A stretch of 64,000 nt of DNA from CAYTLW01 sp964438735. GTDB taxonomy: Bacteria > Myxococcota_A > UBA9042. The stretch is taken from the NCBI GenBank assembly GCA_964438735.1, contig CAYTLW010000027.1, forward strand, positions 1 to 64,000, given 5' to 3'. Positions 50,150 through 59,364 of the stretch are shown here, piece after piece; the first letter of the stretch is position 1, and each line of letters opens with the position of its first letter. The position numbers and the translations under genes are program-made. The notes beneath the pieces were generated by a model. The model was not told where the DNA came from. It saw only the letters and a list, made by a program, of their open reading frames with translations, and ran no database searches.

Positions 50150-51199
50150 CTACCAATCCGGCTCCGTCGCGTCGGCTCGCTCCCGGTCGACCGTGCCCGC
50201 CGTCGGCATTTGTGCTCGCAGCTTTGCCGGCAGCGCGCGAAGCACTTCCTGGTCGAATGCAAGTGCAAGGTGTGTCTGACAGAGCTCGACGACCGCCATC
50301 GCCTGGGCCGCGTCACGCCTGGCCTTGACGGGATCGCGCTCCGGCTGGTCCGACAGCCACAACTTGTGCAACGCAAACGCCCTTGGATCGACGGTCACCA
50401 GGCGAACCGGGTAGCCATCTGCGCCCATGGCCACCTCTTCGAAGCGAGGCGCGTTGATCAGCCACTGCAATCCGTGGATCGGGGAGCCACGCAGATCGTC
50501 GGCTCTCTCGCCGATCATGTCGCGCTTTGCCGGTGCGAAGAAGACGCGATCCTGGGGTCGGATCAGGTCTACCCAGAAGCCATCGGCGTTGAACGCCCTG
50601 AAGTCGGTGGGACCGCGGGTCTGGAAGCTTCGGTCGGTACGTTGCAGCAGTCCCAACACGCCTTCACGTCGGACCTCCGGCAGGACCAGCGCCAGCCGCT
50701 GACGAGCGTCCCAGAGCAAGTCCGCATCGCCAGTGGCCAGCAGACCGCCATCAAGGAATACGCCCGCGCGGCTCTCGTAGCAGAACAGGGCGTTTGTCCC
50801 GATCAGCAACAGGTGCTGGCCGAGCAGACGCTGCCGGTCCAGTCGTCGCATGATGCGGGCGGTGATGCGTGGGATGCGTCCCAGCCGGAGCGCACGATTG
50901 ACCGGCGCCATTTCATCCAGACGCGCCGCCAACCGCGCCAACTCGGCCTTGCTCTTGTCGCGCCCCTCGTGGAAAGCCTGCCAGATCAGTTCGGTCTCGT
51001 CGCTGCGGCGCCCCAGCGACCGCTCTCGCTTGCCGATCTTGCGGTGCAGGTAGTCGCGCCCCTTGCGGCTCAACCAGCGCATGCTTCCACGGTATCTTCG
51101 GTACCGCTCGATATCTGCGCTTCGCCAGGCCTCGAATACCTGCCGGGCATCCACCAACTGGCGCCCTTGCTCTTCTGATAACTCTGTGGACGAAATCAT
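50150..51199 (-). CDS. Nucleotidyltransferase-like protein (NTP_transf_8 type)
   Basis: A 349-residue cytoplasmic protein. A helical N-terminal third (many Arg/Leu, RGSMRWLSRKGRDYLHRKIG) is followed by a predicted minimal nucleotidyltransferase core: LLLIGTNALFCYESRAG, then GDADLLWD carrying the paired acidic residues, and DGFWVDLIRP with the third. The family is found on chromosomes and mobile elements and overlaps in design with AbiEii-type toxins; no antitoxin-like partner is seen next to it. The start codon lies directly beside a 40-nt palindrome (51201-51240), suggesting autoregulation. Confidence 0.7.
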   Translation of the reverse strand: MISSTELSEEQGRQLVDARQVFEAWRSADIERYRRYRGSMRWLSRKGRDYLHRKIGKRERSLGRRSDETELIWQAFHEGRDKSKAELARLAARLDEMAPVNRALRLGRIPRITARIMRRLDRQRLLGQHLLLIGTNALFCYESRAGVFLDGGLLATGDADLLWDARQRLALVLPEVRREGVLGLLQRTDRSFQTRGPTDFRAFNADGFWVDLIRPQDRVFFAPAKRDMIGERADDLRGSPIHGLQWLINAPRFEEVAMGADGYPVRLVTVDPRAFALHKLWLSDQPERDPVKARRDAAQAMAVVELCQTHLALAFDQEVLRALPAKLRAQMPTAGTVDRERADATEPDW

Positions 51200-51200
51200 G

Positions 51201-51240
51201 TTCCCACTTATGCAATCGAATGTCGATTCTAAAGTGGGAA
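51201..51240. promoter_or_regulatory. 40-nt nested palindrome at the nucleotidyltransferase start codon
   Basis: Outer arms TTCCCACTT (51201-51209) and AAGTGGGAA (51232-51240) and inner arms AATCGA (51214-51219) and TCGATT (51223-51228) around ATG. On the minus strand the GTGGGA that serves as Shine-Dalgarno lies within the outer arm, two bases before the start codon. The element is strikingly AT-rich for this genome. It could be an operator or an RNA hairpin hiding the ribosome site. Confidence 0.6.
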
Positions 51241-51289
51241 CGGCGTGATTACAAGAGTTGCTGCAACTTGCGCGGCTGCATCCGGCCGG

Positions 51290-52633
51290 CTATGGCGCCA
51301 GCTCCCGCAAACACCCATCCAGGATGCCCAGCCCCACATCCACATCGACCTTGTCGATGACCAGCGGCGGCGCGATCCGCAGCGTGCTCTGGCCACAGGG
51401 CAGCAATAACAACCCGCGCTCGAAGGCCAGCTTCTCCAGCTCGCCCACCAGCTTCTTCGCCGGCTTCTTGCTCACCCGATCCTCGACGAACTCGACGCCG
51501 ACGAAGAGGCCCACCCCGCGCACATCGCCGATGCAGTCGTGCTCGTCCTGCAGTCGCCGCAGTCCGCCCAACAGGTGCTCGCCCACCTGGGTGGCGTTGT
51601 CCATCAGGCCGCCCTCGAGCAGGTCGATGGTGGCCAGCGCGGCGGCGCAGCAGACGGGGTTGCCGCCGAAGGTGGAGCCGTGGCTGCCGGTGCCCCAGCG
51701 CATGATCTCTTCGCGGGCGATGATGGCGCCGATGGGCATCCCGGAGCCGATGCCCTTGGCGGTCAGGATCACGTCCGGCTCGACGCCGGCGTGTTCGATG
51801 GCCCACATCTTGCCGGTCCGACCGGCGCCCGATTGCACCTCGTCGCAGACCAGCAGGATGCCGTGTTCGGTGCAGAGCTCGCGCAGTCCGCGCAGGAAGC
51901 TGACCGGTGGCAATACGTACCCGCCTTCACCCAGGAAGGGCTCGATGAACACTGCCGCGACGTCGGTGGGAGCCACCTTGCGGCCGAAGAGATCGTTGCG
52001 AATCTGGTCGAGCACGTATTCGCCCACCTCCTGACCGCCCGTTTCGAGCCGGTAGGGGTCGGGGTAGGGCACGTGGTGTACGCCGGGCACCAGCGGGTTG
52101 AAGCCGGCGCGGTAGTGCACCTTGGAGCAGGTCAGGCTGACGGCGGCGTAGGTGCGCCCGTGGAAGGCGCCCTGGAAGGCGATGAGATCGCTGCGCCCGG
52201 TGCTGTTGCGGACGAGCTTCACGGCCCCGTCCACCGCCTCGCTGCCCGAGTTGGACAGGAAGACCCGCCACGGTCCCGGCCCCGGTCCCAGGCGGGCCAG
52301 GGCGGCGCAGAGGTCGGCGAACCCGGAGTAGTAGAAGTCGGTGCCGCAGATGTGCAGGAAGCGACCGGCGGCCTGCTGGATGGCCGCGACCACGTCCGGA
52401 TGGGCGTGTCCCGTGGACGTGGCGGCGATACCCGACATGAAGTCGATGTAGCGGTTGCCGTCCACATCTTCGAGCATGGCGCCGCGGCCATGGCTGACCA
52501 CCAGCGGATACTCCTTGATGTAGGACGTGGAGCTGTGGGCGTCGTCCTTTTCGATGATGGCGCGGCCCTTGGGACCGGGCGGAGGGGTGACGATGCGCGG
52601 GTAGTCCCGCGCCGATGAGTTGGGGGCAGACAT
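51290..52633 (-). CDS. Class III PLP-dependent aminotransferase (ornithine/GABA-type)
   Basis: A 447-residue fold-type I aminotransferase. Features include DVDGNRYIDFMSGIAATSTG, SNSGSEAVDGAVKLVRNSTG (phosphate loop), VCDEVQSGAGRTGKMWAIEH (PLP-ring Asp) and LTAKGIGSGMPIGAII with the PLP lysine. The N-terminal PPPGPKGRAIIEKD is typical of the archaeal-type ornithine/GABA aminotransferase group. The adjacent upstream gene, 3 nt away, encodes a semialdehyde dehydrogenase of the P5C type, so ornithine delta-transamination to glutamate semialdehyde is the favoured role. GABA or lysine are alternatives. Confidence 0.9.
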   Translation of the reverse strand: MSAPNSSARDYPRIVTPPPGPKGRAIIEKDDAHSSTSYIKEYPLVVSHGRGAMLEDVDGNRYIDFMSGIAATSTGHAHPDVVAAIQQAAGRFLHICGTDFYYSGFADLCAALARLGPGPGPWRVFLSNSGSEAVDGAVKLVRNSTGRSDLIAFQGAFHGRTYAAVSLTCSKVHYRAGFNPLVPGVHHVPYPDPYRLETGGQEVGEYVLDQIRNDLFGRKVAPTDVAAVFIEPFLGEGGYVLPPVSFLRGLRELCTEHGILLVCDEVQSGAGRTGKMWAIEHAGVEPDVILTAKGIGSGMPIGAIIAREEIMRWGTGSHGSTFGGNPVCCAAALATIDLLEGGLMDNATQVGEHLLGGLRRLQDEHDCIGDVRGVGLFVGVEFVEDRVSKKPAKKLVGELEKLAFERGLLLLPCGQSTLRIAPPLVIDKVDVDVGLGILDGCLRELAP

Positions 52634-52636
52634 GTC

Positions 52637-54229
52637 TTACTCCTGAATCAGGGTGCGGCATTGCTCGCGCATGAACTGGGCCACGTAGTAGGGGCCACAA
52701 CCGCCCTTGCCGCTACCGCCGGAGCCCTTCCAGCCGCAGAAGGCCTGGGCGCCCGGCCAGGCGCCGGTGGTGGCGCCGGAGCGCTTGTTGGCGTAGGCGA
52801 CGCCCGCCTCGATCTCGTCGAAGAAGCGGGCCACTTCGTCGGGATCGCCGCTGAAGATGCCGGCCGTGAGGCCATATTCGCAGTCGTTGGATTCGGCCAG
52901 CGCCTCGTCGAGGCTGCCGACCACGCCGACGGCCAGGAAGGGCACGAAGAACTCGTCGCTGAACAGGCTGCTGTCCAGGGGCGCGCGGGCGATGGTGGGC
53001 GCGACATAGTGACCGTGTGCGAGCTCGTCCTCTTCGATGCGACCGCCGCCGCAGAGGATCTCGCCATGCTCGCGGGCGTGCTCGACCACCGACAGGTAGG
53101 TCGCCACCGAGCGGCGGTTGATGACCGGACCGAAGTAGACGCCTTCGTCGGCCGGGTCGCCGATGACGATGTCGCCAGTGCGCGCCAGCAGCTTCTCCAG
53201 GAAGGGCTCGACCACGTCCTGGTGCACATAGACCCGAGAACAGGCGCTGCACTTCTGGTTCTGCAACCCCCAGGCCGACCTGGCCACGCCTTCAGCCGCA
53301 GCGTCCAGGTCGGCGCTGTCCATGACGATGGCCGGGTTCTTGCCGCCGAGCTCCATCAGGCAGGGTTTGACGTAGTTGGTGCTGATGGCGTGGAAGATCT
53401 CCATGCCGACCGTCTTGGAGCCGGTAAAGACCACGCCGTCGAGCCCCGGGTGGCCCGTCAAGCTGTCGCCCAGGTCCCGCCCGCGGCCGGTGAAGAAGTT
53501 GAACACGCCGTCGGGTACGCCGGCCTGCTTGTAGATCTCCCAGACCAGCAGCCCGGTCCAGGGCGCGTCGGTGGACGGCTTGTAGACGATGGTATTGCCG
53601 GCGATGAGCGCCGCCGAGGACATGCCGAACGAGAGCGCGGCCGGGAAGTTGAAGGGAGCGATACACGCGAACACGCCGTAGGGCCGCAGGATGTCGGTAT
53701 TGGTCTCGATGGGCGTGATGCGGTCGAGCTCTTGCACGTAGCCGTCATGGTCGACCATCTGCTGGCAGTAGTAGTCGATGAGATCGGCCGACTCCTCGGC
53801 GTCGCCGATGGCCTCGAAGCGGTTCTTGCCCACCTCCACGGACATCACCGCGGCGAGCTCGAACTTGCGCTGCCGGATGATGGTCGCCGCCTGGCGCAGG
53901 ATGGCCACGCGTTCGGTCCAAGGCATCCCCGCCCAACCCTTGAACGCATCGCGGGCCGTCTGCACGGCCAGGTCGGCCTGTTCGGGCGTGCCGGCCTGGA
54001 AGTGACCGAGCACCACGCGCGTATCGGCCGGCGAGGTGTCGTCGATGACCGGGGCGTCGGAAGCCAGCGCCTGGTCGCCGATATGCAGCGAGTAGGTGCG
54101 CCCGTAGCGCGAGCGGATGTCGTCCAGCGCCGCATCGAAGAAGGCGTGAAAGACGCCCATATCGGCGTTGGCGGTGGTGTAGGTGATGCGGATGTCTTCG
54201 GGGCGGATGCCGTCGATGGGGCTGGTCAT
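52637..54229 (-). CDS. Aldehyde dehydrogenase, probable 1-pyrroline-5-carboxylate dehydrogenase
   Basis: A 530-residue NAD(P)-dependent enzyme oxidising glutamate-gamma-semialdehyde to glutamate. The catalytic Glu lies in LMELGGKNPAIVM and the catalytic Cys in GLQNQKCSACSRVYVH. IAPFNFPAALSFGMSSAALI supplies the Asn that stabilises the oxyanion, and VVFTGSKTVGMEIF is the cofactor loop. The N-terminal 45 residues and the FYYC-type pattern YYCQQMVDHDGY resemble the RocA/PutA C-terminal group. It ends in GGSGKGGCGPYYVAQFMREQ, as in P5C dehydrogenases. It is co-transcribed with the class III aminotransferase. Confidence 0.9.
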   Translation of the reverse strand: MTSPIDGIRPEDIRITYTTANADMGVFHAFFDAALDDIRSRYGRTYSLHIGDQALASDAPVIDDTSPADTRVVLGHFQAGTPEQADLAVQTARDAFKGWAGMPWTERVAILRQAATIIRQRKFELAAVMSVEVGKNRFEAIGDAEESADLIDYYCQQMVDHDGYVQELDRITPIETNTDILRPYGVFACIAPFNFPAALSFGMSSAALIAGNTIVYKPSTDAPWTGLLVWEIYKQAGVPDGVFNFFTGRGRDLGDSLTGHPGLDGVVFTGSKTVGMEIFHAISTNYVKPCLMELGGKNPAIVMDSADLDAAAEGVARSAWGLQNQKCSACSRVYVHQDVVEPFLEKLLARTGDIVIGDPADEGVYFGPVINRRSVATYLSVVEHAREHGEILCGGGRIEEDELAHGHYVAPTIARAPLDSSLFSDEFFVPFLAVGVVGSLDEALAESNDCEYGLTAGIFSGDPDEVARFFDEIEAGVAYANKRSGATTGAWPGAQAFCGWKGSGGSGKGGCGPYYVAQFMREQCRTLIQE

Positions 54230-54367
54230 GGGCGGGCTTCCTTTGGCAGTTCGAGGGACAGGGCCGGCGGAGGCTAGCAAGGGGCCTCAGGCGCGACAAG
54301 GTTGCCCAAGACGGACCGGACTGCTAGGGTGGTTGGGCTCGTATCTGCTCAACATCGGAGAGGAATC

Positions 54368-54787
54368 TTGGCTATTGGCGACGCCGCAAACGAGGCCGTC
54401 ACCGACGAGACCACGCGCCGGGTCAAGTCGCTGCCCTTGCTCGCCGTCATGGCGCTCCTGCTCAGCGCCTGCGATCCCGCCACCGGCAGCCTGCCGCTGA
54501 GCGACGCAGACTGCGCGACGACCTTCTGGTGCCTGGACAAGGGCCGCTGCAAAGCCAAGGGCGACAACTGCATCGCTGTCTCCGAGGATGACTGCAAGAA
54601 GTCCACCGAGTGCAAGACCAAGAAGCGCTGCCTGCTGGTCGGCGAGTTCTGCGGCACGAGTCCATTTGGCGATTGCGCCGACAGCGACCTGTGCAAGAAG
54701 AATGGCTACTGTCGCACGGTTGGCGAGTTGTGTTGTAAGAGCGACGGCTGGTGTTGTGATGTGGACGGAAACTGCTCGAACCGTTGA
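54368..54787 (+). CDS. Small Cys-rich lipoprotein
   Basis: A 139-residue predicted lipoprotein. The TTG at 54368 is chosen because GGAGAGG lies 6 nt upstream; there is no suitable ATG or GTG nearby. The signal ends in LLLSAC. The mature part has about 16 cysteines in CxxxxxC-type pairs (DADCATTFWCLDKGRCKAKG, DDCKKSTECKTKKRCLLVGE, ending DGWCCDVDGNC), suggesting a disulfide-bonded surface protein. The family is unknown. It is followed 134 nt later by another lipoprotein. Confidence 0.65.
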   Translation: MAIGDAANEAVTDETTRRVKSLPLLAVMALLLSACDPATGSLPLSDADCATTFWCLDKGRCKAKGDNCIAVSEDDCKKSTECKTKKRCLLVGEFCGTSPFGDCADSDLCKKNGYCRTVGELCCKSDGWCCDVDGNCSNR

Positions 54788-54921
54788 CGCGACCTGCCAC
54801 CGGGTGGACTCCCTGTCTCCTGTTCTTTGACGCCACCCGGATTCGACCACAGGCTGAATGTGCGCCCGGACGTCCGCGTCATGACCGGCACGGGTCGCCC
54901 CACCTGCCTGTCGGGAAACCA

Positions 54922-55794
54922 GTGTTCAAATCACGCCATCACCATGCGCTCGCTCCCCTCTCGGCCCTGGCGGCGATCTGGCTCAGCGCCGCCTGTGCAG
55001 CCGCCAACCCGCCGCCGCAGCGGCCCGCGCAACCGGAGGCGATTCCGCCTCCACCTGTCCATCCAGCCCCGCAGGCGACTCGTACCGTTCGCCATTCGCC
55101 GCAGGTCTTGCAGACGGCCCACCTGGTTGGCCCCGGGCGCCACCGAGCGCCCCCCCCGCCCACCCACGGGGCCCAACAGGCCCCCCCCCCACCCCCCCCC
55201 CCCCCCCCACGGCGACCNNNNNNNNNNCGCCCCCGCCGGGGGGGGGCGCGGGCGCCCCGGGCCCCCCCCCCCCCCCCGACCCTGGGCGCCATCCTGGACG
55301 CCGCCGAAGCCGCCGCCACGCCGCGAGGTCGACAGGTCCTGCAGACCGGCCGTCGCATGATCATGCAGGACGCCGAGGTGATCCGCGGCTCGTGCTGGAC
55401 CTACGCCACAGTCGTCTACGGCCGCGCGGGTTTCAGCCGCAAGAAGCGAAAGCGAATCTATCGGAGCCGCAAGCGCGGCCCCTACACCGACGTGAGCGCT
55501 TTGCAGCCCGGCGACTTTCTGTCCTATATCAACCACTCCTACAGGGGCAGCGAGCACAGCGCCATCTTCGTGGCGTGGCTGGATCGGTCGCGCAAGGAGG
55601 CGTTGATGATGAGCTATGTGGGGGGCAAACGACGCAAGCCGGGCGGCTATCGTTCCTACCTGCTCAGCCACGTCTACATGGTGATGCGGCCGAAGCCGAT
55701 CCGGGCACCTCTCCCGCCGAAGTCACCTCCCATCGACCAACCGGTCTGGGACGGGGGCGATGGTCAGTCTCCGAGGCCAGATGGCCAAACCTGA
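54922..55794 (+). CDS. Lipoprotein with NlpC/P60-like C-terminal domain, interrupted by a 10-N gap
   Basis: A GTG at 54922 begins a lipoprotein signal (LSAAC). A Pro-rich stretch follows, containing long C homopolymers and ten N (55218-55227). The frame continues in phase across the gap, but the low-quality region makes that uncertain. The C-terminal 170 residues contain VIRGSCWTYATVVYGRAGFS and LQPGDFLSYINHSYRGSEHSA, IFVAWLDRS, a Cys/His arrangement like NlpC/P60 or CHAP peptidoglycan amidases. The catalytic assignment is tentative. It overlaps the following gene by 14 nt. Confidence 0.6.
   Translation: MFKSRHHHALAPLSALAAIWLSAACAAANPPPQRPAQPEAIPPPPVHPAPQATRTVRHSPQVLQTAHLVGPGRHRAPPPPTHGAQQAPPPPPPPPPRRXXXXRPRRGGARAPRAPPPPPTLGAILDAAEAAATPRGRQVLQTGRRMIMQDAEVIRGSCWTYATVVYGRAGFSRKKRKRIYRSRKRGPYTDVSALQPGDFLSYINHSYRGSEHSAIFVAWLDRSRKEALMMSYVGGKRRKPGGYRSYLLSHVYMVMRPKPIRAPLPPKSPPIDQPVWDGGDGQSPRPDGQT
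55218..55227. other. Ten-N gap in a C-homopolymer region
   Basis: The N run is flanked by runs of up to about 18 C, a sign of consensus failure. Length and frame are unreliable here. Confidence 0.9.
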
Positions 55795-56768
55795 ACTCAT
55801 CGTCGAGCTCGACAACGACCGCTACCGCTTCGGTGAGTCCATCACCGGTCGCGTTCGAGTCACCGTACCCGACGATTGCAAAGCCGAGCGCCTGGAGGTC
55901 ATGACCGCCTGGCAGGCGGCCACTTGGACGCCGGTCGAGTCCAAGGACCTGGTCGAGGCGCCATCATGGACTGCCGGCAGCGAGCACGTCTTCGATTTCG
56001 AACTCGCCGCTCCCGCGGGTCCCATGCCCTTCCGGGGCGCCAACCTCGAGATCGGTCACCTGGTCGCCGCGCAGCTGCATGGCGACGAGTGGTTCATCGA
56101 TCCGCGGGCGAGCGCCGACTACGAACTCCTGCCCGCCCGGGTGCCCCAGGGTCAGTCTGGGTACGGAGAGCGTGTCGACGACGCCCGCGCGTCGTGCCCT
56201 GAAGCAGGAAGTCACCGCCGGCAACTTCGGCTGCTCCACGGTCGCCATCGTGGTCGCCTGCATCTGCCTGAGCTTGCTGGGCGGCATCGTCGGTATCGTG
56301 ATGTCTGTGATTGGTGTGGCCATCGGCCTGCTGGTGATGGCCAGCATGCGCGCCGAACACAAGCTGCTCAAGCGCATGGGCCATCCTGTACTCGAAATCC
56401 CGGACGTCTTGATCGCCGGGCAGGCGGCGGCCATCACTTTGCGCATCCAGCCTGTCAAGCGTCTCACCCAGGTAACGGCTCGCCTGGAGTTGACCGGCGA
56501 AGAGGGCTACCGCACCTCCGGCAACCGCTCCAAAGTCCACAAGAGCGCCTTGCCCAAGGTGGAGCTCGCCCTGGCCGACGTGGCCCAGATACTCGACGGC
56601 GAGCCGTGGCAGGCGACGGTCGACTCGGCGATCCCGCGGCAGATGCCGGCCTCGTTTGACGCAGACCGGGCCTGGGTGAAGTGGAGTGGGCGCCTGGAGA
56701 TCTGCGCAGACGGACGCGTGGCGCGGCGCTCGGTACCCATCCGGATTCTGCCGCCGGATGTGGGCTGA
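55781..56768 (+). pseudogene. Arrestin-like (Spo0M-type) membrane protein, frameshifted
   Basis: The ATG at 55781 starts PELIVELDNDRYRFGESITG, a beta-sandwich start typical of arrestin/Spo0M-like domains, running to about 56150 (SADYELLPARVPQGQ). The frame then shifts by one base to TESVSTTPARRALKQEVTAG, followed by two adjacent hydrophobic helices (about 56225-56340) and a second beta-rich domain (VLEIPDVLIAGQAAAITLRI to RSVPIRILPPDVG). Restoring one base between 56140 and 56165 gives a single protein of about 328 residues. The gene lies next to a low-quality region, so a sequencing error is as likely as a real mutation. Confidence 0.6.
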
Positions 56769-56784
56769 GTGGAGGGTGCGCGGG

Positions 56785-57846
56785 TCAGTCGTCGGCGTGA
56801 GGGTGCGCGTGGGCCGAATGCGTGGGCGTACCTTTACCGGGCTTGCTGCCCTTGAACACGGCAAACAGCCACCAGAAGGCTGCCCCCAGGGGCAGGGCGC
56901 CGATGGCCAGCGCCCACAGGACGCCTTCCACGACGTTGGTCGGGCCGGCCGCTGCGGCGATGGTCAAGTCCGGCGGCACCAGCAGCGGAAACTGGGATAC
57001 GCCCCAGCCCGCGACGATGCAAACCGCTTGAGCGCCGGCCAGCAAGCGCGCTGCCTGCCACGACCGAAACCAGAGAGAGCGCAGCGCGCAGACCGCCACA
57101 AGGCCGGTCAGCACCTGAAACGACATGGCCCAAGAGCTGCTCAGCAGGCCTTGGTACAGTTGGGGCGCCCCAGAGCGGGACATGGTCAGAGCGCTCAATG
57201 CCAGCGGACCGAGCAGCGCCCCTGAGCAGAGCGCGCGAACCCTGAAGTCCTCGACGATGGCTTCGTCTTCGCACTCGACGCAGAGATAGGTCGCCGCGAG
57301 GAAGGCAAAGAGGCAGAGCGTCATCGCGCCGACCAGCATGGGGAAGGGCGCCAGCCAGGCAGAGATGAAGTCGGTTTGCACGTGGCCTGTCTCGGGGTCG
57401 ATGGCCAGGTCGCCCGATGCCACGGCGCCGGCACAGACACCCAACATGAACGGCGACACGGTGGACGCGATGGCGAAGACGGCGCTCCATCGCCGGCTCC
57501 GTTCGGCGGCCCCTTCGCCCACGTCGTAAGAGCGGAAGACGAAGGCAGCGCCGCGCAGCACGATGCCCATAAGCAGCAACGTGATCGGGATGTGCAGGGC
57601 GATGGAGATGGCGGCGAAGGCCTGCGGGAAGCCGACGAAGAGGATCACCACGGCCAGGATCAGCCAGACGTGGTTGGCCTCCCAGATGGGGGCCACGGCA
57701 GCCGAGATGGCCTTGCGTTGGGCGCCTGCCCTGGGACCGGTGGCGAAGAGCTCCCAGACGCCGCCGCCAAAGTCGGCCCCGCCGGTCAGCGCGTAGACCA
57801 CCAGCGCCAGGCAAAGCACACCGGCCAGCAGGACTTCAGGCGTCAT
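56785..57846 (-). CDS. cydB: Cytochrome bd-type ubiquinol oxidase subunit II
   Basis: A 353-residue inner-membrane subunit with about eight helices. Family features: VVYALTGGADFGGGVWEL, APIWEANHVWLILAVVILFV and LRGAAFVFRSYDVGEGAAER. The C-terminal tail is His/Asp-rich (THSAHAHPHADD). It partners CydA in the quinol-oxidising terminal oxidase that works at low oxygen or under stress. It overlaps cydA by 11 nt. Confidence 0.96.
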   Translation of the reverse strand: MTPEVLLAGVLCLALVVYALTGGADFGGGVWELFATGPRAGAQRKAISAAVAPIWEANHVWLILAVVILFVGFPQAFAAISIALHIPITLLLMGIVLRGAAFVFRSYDVGEGAAERSRRWSAVFAIASTVSPFMLGVCAGAVASGDLAIDPETGHVQTDFISAWLAPFPMLVGAMTLCLFAFLAATYLCVECEDEAIVEDFRVRALCSGALLGPLALSALTMSRSGAPQLYQGLLSSSWAMSFQVLTGLVAVCALRSLWFRSWQAARLLAGAQAVCIVAGWGVSQFPLLVPPDLTIAAAAGPTNVVEGVLWALAIGALPLGAAFWWLFAVFKGSKPGKGTPTHSAHAHPHADD

Positions 57847-59182
57847 GGGGCGCCTCGTATTCGTCAGCGGCTGGCGCCCCGTCGACCGCTACGCTCTGGA
57901 AGACGTGCCGTCGCAGCAGGGCGAAGGCGACCACACCCAGCAGGCAGTACAGCAGCGTGAACGCCGTCAGCGGCACCACCAGGTGAGGCATGGGCGTGAC
58001 CGCGTCGGCGGTGCGCATGTAGCCGCGCACGATCCACGGTTGTCTGCCCACCTCGGTGACCGTCCAGCCCGCCTCGATGGCGATCACTCCCAGCGGGGAC
58101 GCCAGCACCAGCAGGCGCAGGTACCAGCGGCGAATGGGCACCTCGCCGCCGCGCCACCACAACCAGAAACCCAGCAACGCCAGGGCCATCAAGGCGAGCC
58201 CGCAGCCGACCATGATCTGAAATGCGGCGTGCACCACGGCCACCGGCGGTCGATCTTCTCGTGGGAACTCCTTGAGTCCGCGGATCGTGGCGTTGGGATC
58301 GTTGAACGCCAGGAGGCTCATCAGGTAGGGGATCTCAATCTTGTAGCGGGTGACCTCCGCCTCTTCGTCCGGCCAGCCGCCGATGACCGCGCCGACCCCG
58401 GCGTGGGTATCCCAGTGGGCCTCCATGGCGGCCATCTTGACGGGCTGGGCCTCAGCCACATGAGCGGCGCTCTGGTGGCCCGACAGCGGTTGAAGGAGCG
58501 CCGCCACGCCGCCCACCGTCAGGGCGATGCCGAGCGCCCGTCGATGAAGCTGCGCGCTCGGGTCGCGAAGCAAGGCCCAGGCGTGGATGCCGGCCACCGC
58601 GAAGCCGACCGCCTCGAAGGCGGCGATGGTCATGTGCAACGCCTCCGGACCCGCAGCCGGGTTGAACATGGCTGCCCAGGGATCCACCGAGGCGATCTGT
58701 CCGGCGGCGTCCAGGGTGAAGCCGGTCGGCGTATTCATCCAGCCGTTGGCGCAGACCACGAAGACACCCGACGCCGTGCCGCAGATCAGCACGCCGACGC
58801 CGGCCAGCCAGTGGGCCCGTGGCGAGACCCGCTGCCAGCCATACAGATAGATGCCCAGGAAGATGGCCTCCAGGAAGAAGGCGAATCCCTCCAGCGAAAA
58901 AGGCATGCCGATGACCGGGCCGGCGTGGCGCATGAACTCGGGCCAGAGCAGGCCCAGCTCGAAGCTGAGCACGGTGCCGCTGACCGCGCCGACAGCGAAC
59001 ATGATGGCGGTGCCCTTGCTCCAGCGCCTGGCCAGCTCCAGGTCGAGCGGATCCCGATGGCGTAGGAAGCGACCCTCGGCCGCGACCATCAACGCCGGCA
59101 TGGCGATGCCGATGATGGCGAAGATGATGTGAAAGCCCAGCGAGATCGCCATCTGGGCGCGGGCGGCGAAGAGATCGCTCAT
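57836..59182 (-). CDS. cydA: Cytochrome bd-type ubiquinol oxidase subunit I, short Q-loop
   Basis: A 448-residue catalytic subunit. Heme-ligand His18 lies in LGFHIIFAIIGIAMP, a second His in EALHMTIAAFEAVGFAVAGI, and EVGRQPWIVRGYMRTADAVT is the conserved quinol-oxidation segment. GHQSAAHVAEAQPVKMAAME and the short loop between helices 6 and 7 indicate the cyanide-insensitive (CIO-type) short-Q-loop class rather than E. coli CydA (522 residues). It is first in the operon and divergent from a metallophosphoesterase gene. No cydDC genes are in the window. Confidence 0.96.
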   Translation of the reverse strand: MSDLFAARAQMAISLGFHIIFAIIGIAMPALMVAAEGRFLRHRDPLDLELARRWSKGTAIMFAVGAVSGTVLSFELGLLWPEFMRHAGPVIGMPFSLEGFAFFLEAIFLGIYLYGWQRVSPRAHWLAGVGVLICGTASGVFVVCANGWMNTPTGFTLDAAGQIASVDPWAAMFNPAAGPEALHMTIAAFEAVGFAVAGIHAWALLRDPSAQLHRRALGIALTVGGVAALLQPLSGHQSAAHVAEAQPVKMAAMEAHWDTHAGVGAVIGGWPDEEAEVTRYKIEIPYLMSLLAFNDPNATIRGLKEFPREDRPPVAVVHAAFQIMVGCGLALMALALLGFWLWWRGGEVPIRRWYLRLLVLASPLGVIAIEAGWTVTEVGRQPWIVRGYMRTADAVTPMPHLVVPLTAFTLLYCLLGVVAFALLRRHVFQSVAVDGAPAADEYEAPHDA

Positions 59183-59364
59183 CTGGCCTCGCGGCGGAAG
59201 TGCCGCCCGGGTCCATGGTGTGCCCCGCTGCGCGTCCCGGTCAACATGGAGGGGCTCACCCGACCGGGATCACTGGCGGGCTCGACAGGGTCGCGCCGCC
59301 AGGCGAGGCCTGCGCTCGGCAAGTCGCGGCGGAGAACGCTATCCTGCAACAGCGGGTAGGACCG

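Noticed and set aside
50150..51240. Complete toxin-antitoxin module
   Set aside because: The nucleotidyltransferase-like gene has no small antitoxin-like neighbour; the adjacent genes are a sigma-54-controlled membrane protein and an aminotransferase.
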